Under the pieces are notes generated by a model. It did not search any database. It was not told where the DNA came from and was given only the letters and a program-made list of their open reading frames with translations. Below are positions 19,176 through 27,903 of a stretch of 55,561 nucleotides of DNA, piece after piece. The position numbers and the translations under genes are program-made. The stretch's first letter is position 1; every line of letters starts with the position of its first letter. This stretch comes from Syntrophaceae bacterium (lineage in GTDB: Bacteria; Desulfobacterota; BSN033; UBA1163), in NCBI GenBank assembly GCA_013388635.1, contig JACAEX010000073.1, forward strand, positions 1 to 55,561, read 5' to 3'.

Positions 19176-19205
19176 TTGACATTCTTCTCTCGAAAAGATT
19201 AAAAT
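19176..19205 (+). promoter_or_regulatory. Sigma-70-type promoter of the KaiC/XRE/cupin regulator gene
   Basis: Plus strand: TTGACA (19176-19181), 18 bases, TAAAAT (19200-19205). The start is expected near 19212, about 40 bases before ATG 19252. It diverges from the promoter at 19058-19086. The roughly 90 bases between the two -35 elements are AT-rich and would be a natural operator for the XRE protein, although no clear dyad was identified. Confidence 0.6.
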
Positions 19206-19251
19206 AAATTTTGAATTAACAAAATTTGGACCTATTTTAGCAGAAATTAAG

Positions 19252-20559
19252 ATGAGCGGAAAGATTTCAACTGGGATTGGTTATCTGGATCACATTCTTG
19301 GATTTCTCAAGACTGGCGATAATGTGATCTGGGAGGTTGAGGCTGGGACATATATAGAGATTTTTCTTCAACGCTTCATTGAACACAACTTGAAGAGTGG
19401 ATACAAATTGGTCTATGTCAGTTTTAATGCCTCTCCATCTACTCTATCTAAGCGTTTAGCTCATCTTTCCCATTTAGAATCCCTTACGATCCTGGATTGC
19501 TTTACCTCTGGGAAGGGGAATAATGATCCTCTTTTTGCGCAATTCTATGAGAAGGAAAAAGAGAAGTTTAAGGGAAATGTCATCAAGGTTGAAAACCCAA
19601 AAGACCATTCACAATTTCGTGTTGCTCTGGATCGGATTGAGGTTGAGAAAGGATCAGGCGTTCGCTATATTTTCGACAGCCTCACCGGAATGCAGGACAT
19701 CTGGGGCGATGAGAATGTGACTTACAAATTTTTCACTTACTCCTGTCCGAGGCTCTATGACCTTCAGACCGTAGCCTACTGGGTTTTGGAAAAGGAAGCG
19801 CACACCTCATCCTTTAAGGCGAATCTGAGACATATCACTCAAGTAGCGATTGAACTTGAGAAAGAGAACGGAGAGCTCTTTCTCAAGGCAAACAAAATTG
19901 AAGGTAGATTTTCTAAGGTCGCCTTTCTTCCAAAACATTATGAAGCCTGGGGAGATGAGATCATTTTCCCTTCGATCGGCGGCCGAAGGCCTAGCAGTTT
20001 AGGTGAAAAAATTAAAGCGTTGAGAAAAAAGATAGGTATGACCCAGAAGGAACTGGCCGAACAGGTGGGCTTAACCCCGAGTTTTATTAGTCAGTTAGAG
20101 AAGAACCTGATCAGTCCATCCCTCGATTCCCTCCTGAAGTTGAGCGAAAAACTGAATACCCAGCCAGTCTATTTTCTGATGGAGAATGAGAGTGAGCCTT
20201 TACAAAAAATAGTGATCAAGCCCAATGAAAGGCAGAATGTTCAACTTCCGTCAGTGAAGGCAACGAAAGTTAAACTTGAATTATTGGTTTCCGATACACT
20301 AAATCGCCGGATGGAACCTTATCTCTTAACAATAAAAGAGGGTGAGGTCATTGATGGACATTTTTATAACCATAAAGGGGATGAATTTGCTTATGTGATA
20401 GAGGGAGAGCTGGAGGTGGAGATTCACGATGAAAAACATCTATTAAGTCAGGGGGATAGTTTTTACATCGAATCGAGATTTCCATCGAGATGGGTCAATA
20501 AGGGAAAGGGAAATGCGGTAATTCTATGGGTTTTAAGCCCCCCAAGGGCAGGTCTATAA
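19252..20559 (+). CDS. Fusion regulator: KaiC/RecA-like pseudo-ATPase, XRE helix-turn-helix, cupin
   Basis: A 435-residue protein with an unusual order. Residues 1-235 resemble a KaiC/RecA core (GIGYLDHILGFLKTGDNVIW at the start, LVYVSFNASPSTLSKRLAHL and YIFDSLTGMQDIWG at a Walker B-like strand), but the Walker A position reads EVEAGTYIEIF with no GK(S/T), so ATP hydrolysis is unlikely. Residues about 244-300 are a classical XRE domain (LGEKIKALRKKIGMTQKELA then EQVGLTPSFISQLEKNLISP). Residues about 350-430 are a cupin (EGEVIDGHFYNHKGDEFAYV, then IEGELEVEIHDEKHLLSQGD). XRE-cupin proteins usually sense a small ligand and autoregulate. It is divergent from the glutamate synthase-like gene and upstream of the NADH module, so either could be its target; this is inference. 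Confidence 0.85.
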   Translation: MSGKISTGIGYLDHILGFLKTGDNVIWEVEAGTYIEIFLQRFIEHNLKSGYKLVYVSFNASPSTLSKRLAHLSHLESLTILDCFTSGKGNNDPLFAQFYEKEKEKFKGNVIKVENPKDHSQFRVALDRIEVEKGSGVRYIFDSLTGMQDIWGDENVTYKFFTYSCPRLYDLQTVAYWVLEKEAHTSSFKANLRHITQVAIELEKENGELFLKANKIEGRFSKVAFLPKHYEAWGDEIIFPSIGGRRPSSLGEKIKALRKKIGMTQKELAEQVGLTPSFISQLEKNLISPSLDSLLKLSEKLNTQPVYFLMENESEPLQKIVIKPNERQNVQLPSVKATKVKLELLVSDTLNRRMEPYLLTIKEGEVIDGHFYNHKGDEFAYVIEGELEVEIHDEKHLLSQGDSFYIESRFPSRWVNKGKGNAVILWVLSPPRAGL

Positions 20560-20660
20560 AGTTCATTAAAAGTTAAGCCGTCGATTTTTTTTGCATGGAA
20601 AGTTTAGTATAAATTTATTTATTAAATAAGAGTTAAATATATATAATTTTGGAGGTGAAA

Positions 20661-21137
20661 ATGGACCTGAAATGGGTTGATTTAATCGTTGACAGACATC
20701 AGGAGAAGAGAACAGCCCTTGTTAGCATCCTCCATGATATTCAGGACCGGTATAAGTACCTTCCTGAAGAGGCGTTGAGGATGGTGGCATCCAGGCTACA
20801 CATGGATATTAATGAGATTTACGGTGTTGCAACTTTTTATAAATCCTTCAGCCTTATCCCTAAGGGCAAACATTCTATCACGCTTTGTCTTGGAACTGCA
20901 TGTCATGTTCGGGGAGGTCCTAAGATTTTGAGGGAGCTCAAGAATTTTCTCCATATCGAGCCGGGTCAAACAACGCCGGACAGGCAGTTCTCTCTGAATG
21001 TGGTGAACTGTTTGGGTGTCTGTGCCATCGGCCCTGTCATGTCTATTGATGGGAAGTTCTATGGAGAGATGAATCCGATGAGAGCAAAGAGGCTCATTGA
21101 AAAAAATAACCGGAAACGAAGCGGGGTGAAATCATGA
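20661..21137 (+). CDS. NuoE/HoxE-like [2Fe-2S] subunit of an NADH-dependent oxidoreductase
   Basis: A thioredoxin-fold ferredoxin subunit that relays electrons next to the FMN subunit. The 158 residues contain the four cluster cysteines in [12 protein letters not shown] (C-x4-C) and [11 protein letters not shown] (C-x3-C). The N-terminal helical part ([20 protein letters not shown]) and [12 protein letters not shown] are typical of NuoE. ATG 20661 has GGAGGTG 3-4 bases upstream and is preferred to the TTG at 20649. Its stop overlaps the next gene by 4 bases (ATGA), so translation is coupled to the NuoF-like subunit. Confidence 0.93.
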   Translation: MDLKWVDLIVDRHQEKRTALVSILHDIQDRYKYLPEEALRMVASRLHMDINEIYGVATFYKSFSLIPKGKHSITLCLGTACHVRGGPKILRELKNFLHIEPGQTTPDRQFSLNVVNCLGVCAIGPVMSIDGKFYGEMNPMRAKRLIEKNNRKRSGVKS

Positions 21138-22987
21138 GAAAGATTAAGACTGCATCTGATTTAGAGAAATGGCGGCAAGATATTATAAAAAAACAGAAGA
21201 GGGATGAAATCGTTGTCTCCGTATGCGGAGGCACTGGATGTCATGCATATGGATGTAAAAAAGTGAGAGATCAGTTTGCCAAGGCCATTAAGAAGAATGG
21301 CTTTATGGATAAAAAGATCCGATTGAGGTTCACAGGATGTAGAGGATTCTGCGAAAGGGGGCCTATTGTAACCATTCAACCCCAGGGAGTCTTCTATCAA
21401 AGAGTACAAGAGAAGGATGTGGACCTCATCGTTTCGGAGACTATCAATCAAGGAAAGATTATTGATCGCTTATTGTATGAGGATCCGAATACAAAAAGAA
21501 AGATTGATTCAGAAAAAGAGATTCCTTTTTACAAAGCTCAACACCGCCTGGTTCTTGGGAAAAATGGTCTGATCGAGCCAACTAAGATTGAGGATTATAT
21601 TGGAGTTGGCGGATATCAATCTTTAACAAAGGCCCTTTTTGAAATGAAACCTGAGGAGATTATCGAAGAAATAAAAACCTCAGGTTTAAGGGGAAGAGGA
21701 GGAGCTGGGTTCCCAACTGGTAAAAAATGGGAAGATTGTCGGAAGGCTCAGGGTAATATGAAGTATCTCATTTGCAATTGTGATGAAGGAGATCCTGGAG
21801 CCTACATGGACCGAAGCCTTCTGGAGGGAAACCCACATTCTGTTTTAGAAGGAATGATCATCGGTGCCTATGCGATTGGAGGTAGCCATGGATATATCTA
21901 CGTGAGGCATGAATATCCCTTAGCTTGTAAAAACGCAGAGATTGCCATTAAACAGGCAAGAAGGGCAGGATTGCTCGGGAAAGATATCCTTGGATCAGGT
22001 TTCGATTTTGATATAGAAATCGCCAAAGGAGGAGGTGCCTTTGTCTGTGGAGAATCGACGGCACTGATTTCATCGATCGAGGGAAGAGTAGGAGAACCAA
22101 GAAGCAAACAGATTCACACCGTAACCCGAGGGCTCTGGGGGAAACCCACCAATCTGAACAATGTGGAGACCTGGGCCAATGTCCCTCTCATCATTGAGAA
22201 GGGAAGTAAATGGTTTGCCTCAATCGGGACAGAGAAGAGTAAAGGGACAAAGATCTTTTCTTTAGTGGGAAAGGTTAAGAATACAGGGTTGGTTGAAGTG
22301 CCCATGGGAATCACCCTTAATGAAATCATCTTTGGTATCGGAGGGGGTGCAAAGAATGGGAGACAGATTAAGGCAGTGCAGACTGGAGGACCTTCGGGTG
22401 GGTGTATCCCTGCTTCATTATTTGATCTTCCGGTTGATTTCGATAGTCTGACGCAGGTTGGCTCGATGATGGGTTCTGGTGGAATGATCGTGATGGATGA
22501 AGGGACCTGTATGGTCGATGTGGCAAAGTACTTTGTTCATTTTTTGGAGGAAGAATCTTGCGGCAAATGCCTTCCTTGCAGAGAAGGGCTGAAAAGGATG
22601 GGTCAGATTCTGGATGGAATCACAGAGGGAAGAGGGGATGAGGAGACTCTTATGCTTCTTGAAGATTTGTCTCAGGTCGTTGGGGATACCTCTCTCTGCG
22701 GGCTGGGTAAGACCGCTCCCAATCCTGTCCTTTCTGCCCTGAGGTACTTCCGTCCAGAGTTTGAGGCGCATATTTATCAGAAAAAGTGCCCCGCTGGTGT
22801 CTGCACATCGCTCATTCAATATTCGATCTCAGAAGATTGTACAGGGTGCGGCGCCTGTGCCAAGGTCTGTCCGATGAAAGCGATCGAAGGAGAGAAGAAA
22901 CAAATTCACCGCATCCTCACCGAACTCTGTTCAAAATGTGGATCTTGTAAGGATGTTTGTAAATCAAATGCTGTGATCGTTCAATAA
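21134..22987 (+). CDS. NuoF/HoxF-like NADH-binding FMN subunit with extra Fe-S domains
   Basis: Oxidises or reduces NAD(P)(H) through FMN. Order in the 617 residues: N-terminal thioredoxin-like [2Fe-2S] domain ([13 protein letters not shown] and [12 protein letters not shown]), NADH site [19 protein letters not shown] site [23 protein letters not shown] segment, the [4Fe-4S] motif [13 protein letters not shown], and a C-terminal two-cluster ferredoxin ([12 protein letters not shown] and [12 protein letters not shown]). This extended architecture is that of HydB/HoxF/NADP-reducing subunits rather than of respiratory NuoF. No hydrogenase or formate dehydrogenase subunit lies nearby, so the electron partner is unknown. 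Confidence 0.94.
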   Translation: MRKIKTASDLEKWRQDIIKKQKRDEIVVSVCGGTGCHAYGCKKVRDQFAKAIKKNGFMDKKIRLRFTGCRGFCERGPIVTIQPQGVFYQRVQEKDVDLIVSETINQGKIIDRLLYEDPNTKRKIDSEKEIPFYKAQHRLVLGKNGLIEPTKIEDYIGVGGYQSLTKALFEMKPEEIIEEIKTSGLRGRGGAGFPTGKKWEDCRKAQGNMKYLICNCDEGDPGAYMDRSLLEGNPHSVLEGMIIGAYAIGGSHGYIYVRHEYPLACKNAEIAIKQARRAGLLGKDILGSGFDFDIEIAKGGGAFVCGESTALISSIEGRVGEPRSKQIHTVTRGLWGKPTNLNNVETWANVPLIIEKGSKWFASIGTEKSKGTKIFSLVGKVKNTGLVEVPMGITLNEIIFGIGGGAKNGRQIKAVQTGGPSGGCIPASLFDLPVDFDSLTQVGSMMGSGGMIVMDEGTCMVDVAKYFVHFLEEESCGKCLPCREGLKRMGQILDGITEGRGDEETLMLLEDLSQVVGDTSLCGLGKTAPNPVLSALRYFRPEFEAHIYQKKCPAGVCTSLIQYSISEDCTGCGACAKVCPMKAIEGEKKQIHRILTELCSKCGSCKDVCKSNAVIVQ

Positions 22988-22999
22988 AGGAGAATGTCA

Positions 23000-23671
23000 A
23001 TGGAAAGAAAAACGGTCAAGATCACCATCGATGGAAGATTGTTAGAGGTTGAGGAAGGAAACACCATTCTTCAGGCAGGGCGTCAATTTGGAATTCATAT
23101 TCCTACCCTGTGTTATATGGAGCATCTTACGCCTTATGGTGGATGCCGGATCTGTGTGGTCGAAATCAGCCAGGACGGTGGTAAACCATTTGTTGATACA
23201 GCCTGCACCTACGAGGTAAAAGATGGATTAGTCGTTCAAACTCAGACTCCCCGAATCATCCGTGCGAGAAAGATGTTAGCAGAGCTTCTGGTTGCCAGTG
23301 CGCCCAATGTCAAGATCGCTCAAGACATCGCTGCTCGGATGGGGCTTCTTAAGGTCCGTTTTCCGATGGAGGATAATCGGTGTGTCCTCTGTGGTCTTTG
23401 TATCAGAATGTGTTATGAACAGATGGATGGGAAAGCCCTCGGGTTTGCAGGAAGAGGGACGGGAAGAAAGGTGAGCATGCCTTTTAATACCCGATCTGAA
23501 ACCTGTCGGCTCTGCCGGGGATGCGACTATGTCTGTCCTGGAGTGATTGTTCCCTGCCACGGAGTGAAAGAACCCGGTGAACTTTGCGGGAGGTGTGTGA
23601 GATTAGATGATATGCCCTATTGTTGTCCTGAAGGCACTTTTGGCTGTTTCTGTGACAAGAACCCTCTTTAA
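23000..23671 (+). CDS. NuoG/HoxU-like Fe-S subunit
   Basis: A small Fe-S protein completing a NuoEFG/HoxEFU-type trio. The N-terminus is a plant-type [2Fe-2S] domain (IPTLCYMEHLTPYGGCRICV, then a further Cys in DTACTYEV). Then come RCVLCGLCIRMC and CRLCRGCDYVCP, [4Fe-4S] motifs. The last 40 residues add an unusual set of cysteines (LCGRCVRLDDMPYCC and GCFCDKNPL). At 223 residues it resembles HoxU rather than full NuoG. ATG 23000 is chosen because AGGAG lies 7 bases upstream; ATG 22994 is too close to it. It is the last gene of the three-gene set, 12 bases after the NuoF-like gene. Confidence 0.9.
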   Translation: MERKTVKITIDGRLLEVEEGNTILQAGRQFGIHIPTLCYMEHLTPYGGCRICVVEISQDGGKPFVDTACTYEVKDGLVVQTQTPRIIRARKMLAELLVASAPNVKIAQDIAARMGLLKVRFPMEDNRCVLCGLCIRMCYEQMDGKALGFAGRGTGRKVSMPFNTRSETCRLCRGCDYVCPGVIVPCHGVKEPGELCGRCVRLDDMPYCCPEGTFGCFCDKNPL

Positions 23672-23736
23672 GGATATGTAAGATGGAAATGGTGATGGAA
23701 AGATTCTAATATCTTCTTAGCCCCGGAGGTCTCTTT

Positions 23737-25335
23737 TCAGAAGAGTTTGAAGAAGAGGATCTGGCTGTTGCCCTTGCTTCCCAATATGTTCGACTCGGAA
23801 TAGTTGATCAGCGCTACCACTAACTCTTCCTCCCCATCATTATCAGCGTCTCTCAATTGATAGTCGGAGATATATCCTTTGAGCTCTTTTGTCTTCCATT
23901 CGCTGACGAGGCCGTCCTCCTCCCAGACCAGACACTGAATCTCTCCACTGTCGAACGTCCTCAGTCTTTCAAACGTGCCCCATGAGGAGTAATTCTTATT
24001 CATGATCACCTGCTTCACCCCATCCCCATAGAGATCTCGGACAAGGATTCTCGATGGGATATAGACCCTCCAGGGTGGGGAGTCCGTGGGTCGAAAAGCG
24101 TCCGCCTTCTTCTTCGACGTTTCATAGTAGTTATTGGTTCCGCCGTAGCGTTCTCTGCTCCTCCACAACTCCTTTCCGTCCTGGGAGAGGATTTTTAGCT
24201 GGTTGAATTTTTCGTCGAGGAGGAGGATCTCGGGCTTTCCGCTCTGACGGATATCCGCAAGGGTGAAGCCGAAAATATTTGTCCCTTTTGGAAAATCCAT
24301 CTTGGGCCCTTTTTCAAAAGATTTCTTAGCCCAGATAAATTTATAGATCGGGCCGACGAAGATCCCTTCGGAACCCATCTTCTGTCCCATCAGTATCGGT
24401 CCTTCTTTGGGATGCTCCAGTACTCGAAAGTACCAGCCTTCCTTTTCGGTAATCTTTTTCAGTTTTCCCTCCTCGTATTCAAGGATGAGGGACCGAAGGT
24501 CATCTTCAACGACAGAGGTGACGATCACCTCCGCATACCCATTTCGATTGACATCAACGACGTCGAGGGTCAGAAAGTTATGGTGAGACCCGGCCTCGAT
24601 CTTCTGAAGAAGGCTCAGTCTTTCGCCATCATACTTAAAAACGTAAAGGTTATTTCTATCCATGATCACGATTTCATTCTTCTTGTCTCCGTCCACATCG
24701 CCGATATCAAGGCCTTTGATTTCAAAGTTGAAGGTCTGGCTCTTCTTGAATGCAATTCCTTCCGGAGAGGTCCGCCCGATCTCCCTTTTCGGCTTGACGA
24801 TATAAGGGTGTCTGGGTTCGGTCGGTCGGCCGGCTACCGCGCGGCGTCCCAGAATCTTATATCCGATATCCTGGGCAAAATCGCCGATCTTTAACATCAC
24901 ATCCTCAATCCCTTTGTGCTGAGTATAGGCGGTGAGCGGAGGCTTCTCTTCTGTGATGCTGATTAGTCTGGCATCGAGGCTGATATAGTCGCCGATCTTA
25001 GTCAGACTCCCGAGGACGATATAGTCTGCTCCGGCTCTCATCCCGATGTTTTTTGCCACGGTCTCATCGAGTCGCATGGGCTTCTCTTCATAAAGGGCCC
25101 GCTCCACAATGGAGCGTTCGACCACCGTGATCTTTCCTTCGACCGTGATCCGGGATGAAAGAATGTCATAGATACCCTCCCGCAGATAGTCCAGGTTCTC
25201 CTGGCTATGGATCAGAAAGGGAAGGATGGCGACCTTGCGAATCTTAGCCGGGTCTCTGCTCTGGCTCGACGAAGCACAGGGAATCGTGAGGAGGAGGGCA
25301 AAAAATAACCAGGGAAATACCTGTCTCCATTTCAT
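23737..25335 (-). CDS. Exported protein with TolB/FlgO-like N-terminal domain and FG-GAP/VCBS repeats
   Basis: The 532 residues begin with a signal peptide (WRQVFPWLFFALLLTIPCAS); the Cys may be a lipobox (TIPC), although the +2 context was not assessed further. Residues about 30-170 match the TolB-N/FlgO/CsgG-like fold (KIRKVAILPFLIHSQENLDY, VVERSIVERALYEEK, GADYIVLGSLTKIGDYISLD). The rest carries calcium-binding beta-propeller motifs: DIGDVDGDKKNEIVIM, DVVDVNRNGYAEVIVTS and RDADNDGEEELVV. The combination suggests an envelope protein; the function is unknown. It is convergent with the NADH module and preceded by a strong terminator belonging to the thiolase gene. Confidence 0.82.
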   Translation of the reverse strand: MKWRQVFPWLFFALLLTIPCASSSQSRDPAKIRKVAILPFLIHSQENLDYLREGIYDILSSRITVEGKITVVERSIVERALYEEKPMRLDETVAKNIGMRAGADYIVLGSLTKIGDYISLDARLISITEEKPPLTAYTQHKGIEDVMLKIGDFAQDIGYKILGRRAVAGRPTEPRHPYIVKPKREIGRTSPEGIAFKKSQTFNFEIKGLDIGDVDGDKKNEIVIMDRNNLYVFKYDGERLSLLQKIEAGSHHNFLTLDVVDVNRNGYAEVIVTSVVEDDLRSLILEYEEGKLKKITEKEGWYFRVLEHPKEGPILMGQKMGSEGIFVGPIYKFIWAKKSFEKGPKMDFPKGTNIFGFTLADIRQSGKPEILLLDEKFNQLKILSQDGKELWRSRERYGGTNNYYETSKKKADAFRPTDSPPWRVYIPSRILVRDLYGDGVKQVIMNKNYSSWGTFERLRTFDSGEIQCLVWEEDGLVSEWKTKELKGYISDYQLRDADNDGEEELVVALINYSESNILGSKGNSQILFFKLF

Positions 25336-25403
25336 TGGGACTTCTCCTTTCTTATAATCAATATGATAATTTTATTTGGGGGAATTTGTCAAATGACCTA
25401 TTA

Positions 25404-25435
25404 TAAAAAAGGGCAAGCATCGTGCTTGCCCTTTT
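25404..25435 (-). terminator. Intrinsic terminator after the thiolase gene
   Basis: AAAAAGGGCAAGC-ATCGT-GCTTGCCCTTTT: a perfect 9-10 bp stem with an A run on one side and a T run on the other. On the minus strand it is followed by six T and lies 27 bases after the thiolase stop. By symmetry it could also work on the plus strand. Confidence 0.88.
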
Positions 25436-25461
25436 AGGATGAGGATTGAGCAACCGTGTCA

Positions 25462-26664
25462 TCAGCCTATCTTAAGTACCATGGCGGCTCCGGTGTCGCC
25501 TGCAGCACAGCCTGCCCAGAGGCCATAGCCTCCACCGAGCATCACGACCTCCTCAATCAATTCAGCGATCAGCCTTCCGGCCGTTGGGCCCTGGGGATGG
25601 CCATAGATCATCGAATTTCCGTAATTGTTCATCCAGTTGACGTCCATCCCCATCATTCGACTCATATAGATATCGTTGACCACAAAAGGGCTGTGAGTCT
25701 TGACCGCCTTCAGATCTTTGACTTTTATCCCTGCATCCTTCAGGGCCATCTCCGAGGCAGGGACAGGGGCCTCTGCCATGTATCCTTTCTTGGCCCTTGA
25801 AAAACCATAAGATAGAATCTGGATCTCTACCTTTTGATCTGCGCTCAGCTCTTTCGCCTTCTCCCGAGTGGTGACGATAAATCCGCAGTTTCCATCTGCT
25901 GGGTGGGTTTGCGAGCCATAGGTGTGGACACCTCCTGGCTCGACGGGAGCCAGCTTGGCAAGACCTTCGGCTGTGGTCGGGATGATGCCCTCATCTTCCT
26001 CAACCAGTTTCGTCTCCTTCTTCCCCGTCTTCACCTCGACCGGAAACATATATCTTTTTTGAAAAGCTCTATCATTAGCCAGCGCATCTAAATATTGGTG
26101 ATATCTCCTCAGGGTGACCGCGTCACACTCCTCCTTTGTGACCCCGATCTTCCTGGCCACGTTTTCAGCCGTCTGGATCATCTTAAAGCCCGCCCACGGG
26201 TCTCTGTTAAAGTTGTCCATCATCCAGTTTTCCGATTCCACCTCTCCTCCCGGACCGAGGGGGTTGGGCCAGACGGTATGGGGTCCATTTGAACAGCGGT
26301 CCGACATCAGGGCATATCCTGCCTGGTATGCCCCGATTTCGATATTCTGGGCAGCGAGATAGATGCAGGTGGTGGAAGTGGTGCAGGCCTGATTGACCAT
26401 GAGAGCGGGGATATCTTTTGCGCCTTCGACTAACATGGCAGCAGCCCAGGTGTGGCTATAGAAGAGGTGATGTTGGGGCACGGTCACTCCATAATAGAGG
26501 TAGTCGATCACCCTGGGATCGATTCCTCTTTTCTTAAACCACCGATTGGCTGTGGTCGCACCCAGGACGATCGCATTTTCATTTGCAAGACTTCCCTGCC
26601 AGCGGCAGAAGGGTGAAGAGTAATAACCTTTGAATGGGATATATGCCTTAGTCAGTTTGGCCAT
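25462..26664 (-). CDS. Thiolase family protein (acetyl-CoA acyltransferase-like)
   Basis: A 400-residue thiolase that cleaves or forms C-C bonds between acyl-CoAs. The nucleophilic cysteine is Cys94 in NQACTTSTT. The second catalytic region reads IYGHPQGPTAGR (GHP in place of the usual NxxGGAIAxGHP context) and the C-terminal cysteine motif is GCAAGDTGAAMVL. These variants suggest a specialised acyl-CoA substrate rather than acetoacetyl-CoA. The neighbour upstream on the same strand is a 3-hydroxyacyl-CoA dehydrogenase 82 bases away, so the two likely catalyse consecutive beta-oxidation-type steps. Confidence 0.9.
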   Translation of the reverse strand: MAKLTKAYIPFKGYYSSPFCRWQGSLANENAIVLGATTANRWFKKRGIDPRVIDYLYYGVTVPQHHLFYSHTWAAAMLVEGAKDIPALMVNQACTTSTTCIYLAAQNIEIGAYQAGYALMSDRCSNGPHTVWPNPLGPGGEVESENWMMDNFNRDPWAGFKMIQTAENVARKIGVTKEECDAVTLRRYHQYLDALANDRAFQKRYMFPVEVKTGKKETKLVEEDEGIIPTTAEGLAKLAPVEPGGVHTYGSQTHPADGNCGFIVTTREKAKELSADQKVEIQILSYGFSRAKKGYMAEAPVPASEMALKDAGIKVKDLKAVKTHSPFVVNDIYMSRMMGMDVNWMNNYGNSMIYGHPQGPTAGRLIAELIEEVVMLGGGYGLWAGCAAGDTGAAMVLKIG

Positions 26665-26746
26665 AGGTTTCCTCCCTTGTTCGTCAATTGTGATCTGTGG
26701 AGAGATTTATTTTCGATTCACTATTCACGAGTCACCGATCACGTAT

Positions 26747-27601
26747 CTAATACTTATACCAGCCTGCCCCAGTTTTTCTTCCAAACCTTCCGGCACGGAT
26801 CATCGATCTCAAGAGGGTCGGAGCAGACCATTTGCTTTCCTTATTCAGCTCTCTGTAGAGATATTCTGTGACGTGGAGCGCGATGTCGATCCCCGTCAGG
26901 TCCATTAATTCGAAAGGTCCCATCGGATAGTTCAAGCCCAGCTTGACCGCCTTGTCGATATCCTCAATACTGGCCACCCCTTCCTCTGCCATGCGGATGG
27001 CTTCGATAAAATGAGGGATCATCAAACGGTTGACAATGAAACCCGGGGTATCCTTTTTGACCTCGACGGGCTCCTTCCCCATTTTTCTTGCCATCTCCAT
27101 GACGAACTGCACGGTTTCGTCGTTTGTGTGGTGTCCCCTGATCACCTCCACCAGCCTCATCAGAGGCGCAGGATTGAAGAAATGCATCCCGGCCACTCTT
27201 TCAGGTCGCTTGGTCGCCATCGCTATCTCCGTGACAGACATCGAAGAGGTATTCGTGGTGAGGATGACCTGAGGCCGTGTCAATTCGTCCAATTGTCGGA
27301 ACACACTCTTCTTCAGTTCCAGATCCTCAAAAACCGCCTCGATGACGAAGTCCACATCCTTTAGATCTTCCATCTTGGTCGTTCCTCTGATCCGGGAAAG
27401 AACGCCTTTCTTTTGATCCTCGGTCATCTTTCCCTTTTCAACACTCTTGCTGAGGAATTTCTCGATGGCTTTGAGACCGTTTTGAACAAAACGCTCTTCG
27501 ATATCTCTCATCACCACCTGGTATCCGGCCTGCGAGGCCACCTGAGCAATACCGTTTCCCATGGATCCAGCGCCGAGCACTCCAATAACCTTAACCTCCA
27601 T
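26747..27601 (-). CDS. 3-hydroxyacyl-CoA dehydrogenase
   Basis: NAD-dependent oxidation of 3-hydroxyacyl-CoA. The 284 residues have the Rossmann motif GVLGAGSMGNGIAQVASQAG at 7-26, the conserved ATKRPERVAGMHFFNPAPLM with the catalytic His, VVKKDTPGF-like VEVKKDTPGFIVNRLMIPHF, and NYPMGPFELMDLTGID in the C-terminal helical domain. Length and motifs fit the short HBD/PaaH form. GGAGGG precedes ATG 27601. A TTGACA at 27683-27688 on the minus strand, with a weak TAAGTT 17 bases on, may be its promoter. It is paired with the thiolase; a word-like repeat with CACGAGTCACCGATCAC lies in the gap between them. Confidence 0.94.
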   Translation of the reverse strand: MEVKVIGVLGAGSMGNGIAQVASQAGYQVVMRDIEERFVQNGLKAIEKFLSKSVEKGKMTEDQKKGVLSRIRGTTKMEDLKDVDFVIEAVFEDLELKKSVFRQLDELTRPQVILTTNTSSMSVTEIAMATKRPERVAGMHFFNPAPLMRLVEVIRGHHTNDETVQFVMEMARKMGKEPVEVKKDTPGFIVNRLMIPHFIEAIRMAEEGVASIEDIDKAVKLGLNYPMGPFELMDLTGIDIALHVTEYLYRELNKESKWSAPTLLRSMIRAGRFGRKTGAGWYKY

Positions 27602-27753
27602 ATTTTCCCTCCTTTCTTAGATATACCTTTGTCGGATAAGCACGTTCTTTTTTTCACATAACTTATTATAATATTTTTTCGATGTCAATTTTTTTCTGAG
27701 ATCTCTGAAGGGCTCAGAAGTCTTCGGTTTTTCGGAGGCCTCTCAAAAAAATC

Positions 27754-27783
27754 TTGACAAATCGGGGGGGGTTCAGGTTAAAT
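27754..27783 (+). promoter_or_regulatory. Probable promoter of the biotin carrier gene
   Basis: TTGACA (27754-27759), 18 bases containing a run of eight G, then TTAAAT (27778-27783). The start would be near 27790, leaving a leader of about 110 bases before ATG 27904 in which no riboswitch-like structure was recognised. Confidence 0.5.
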
Positions 27784-27903
27784 CAATACCGTATTCACTT
27801 TTTGTGACCTTGTCCATTTTCTTTGTCCGGGGATATACTTGCTATAAGACCACGGATACGGGGCATGAGTCACGGACACGATAGAGAATGAGGAGGTTGA
27901 TCA

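Noticed and set aside
20661-23671. Calling the trio part of respiratory complex I or a NAD-reducing hydrogenase
   Set aside because: No membrane Nuo subunits and no HoxY/HoxH or other hydrogenase genes lie in the window; the subunit architecture is diaphorase-like only.
27660-27690. TTGACA and TATAAT upstream of the hydroxyacyl-CoA dehydrogenase gene as a consensus promoter pair
   Set aside because: The two perfect hexamers are only about 12-13 bases apart; a weaker -10 at 17 bases is possible, so no separate feature is listed.
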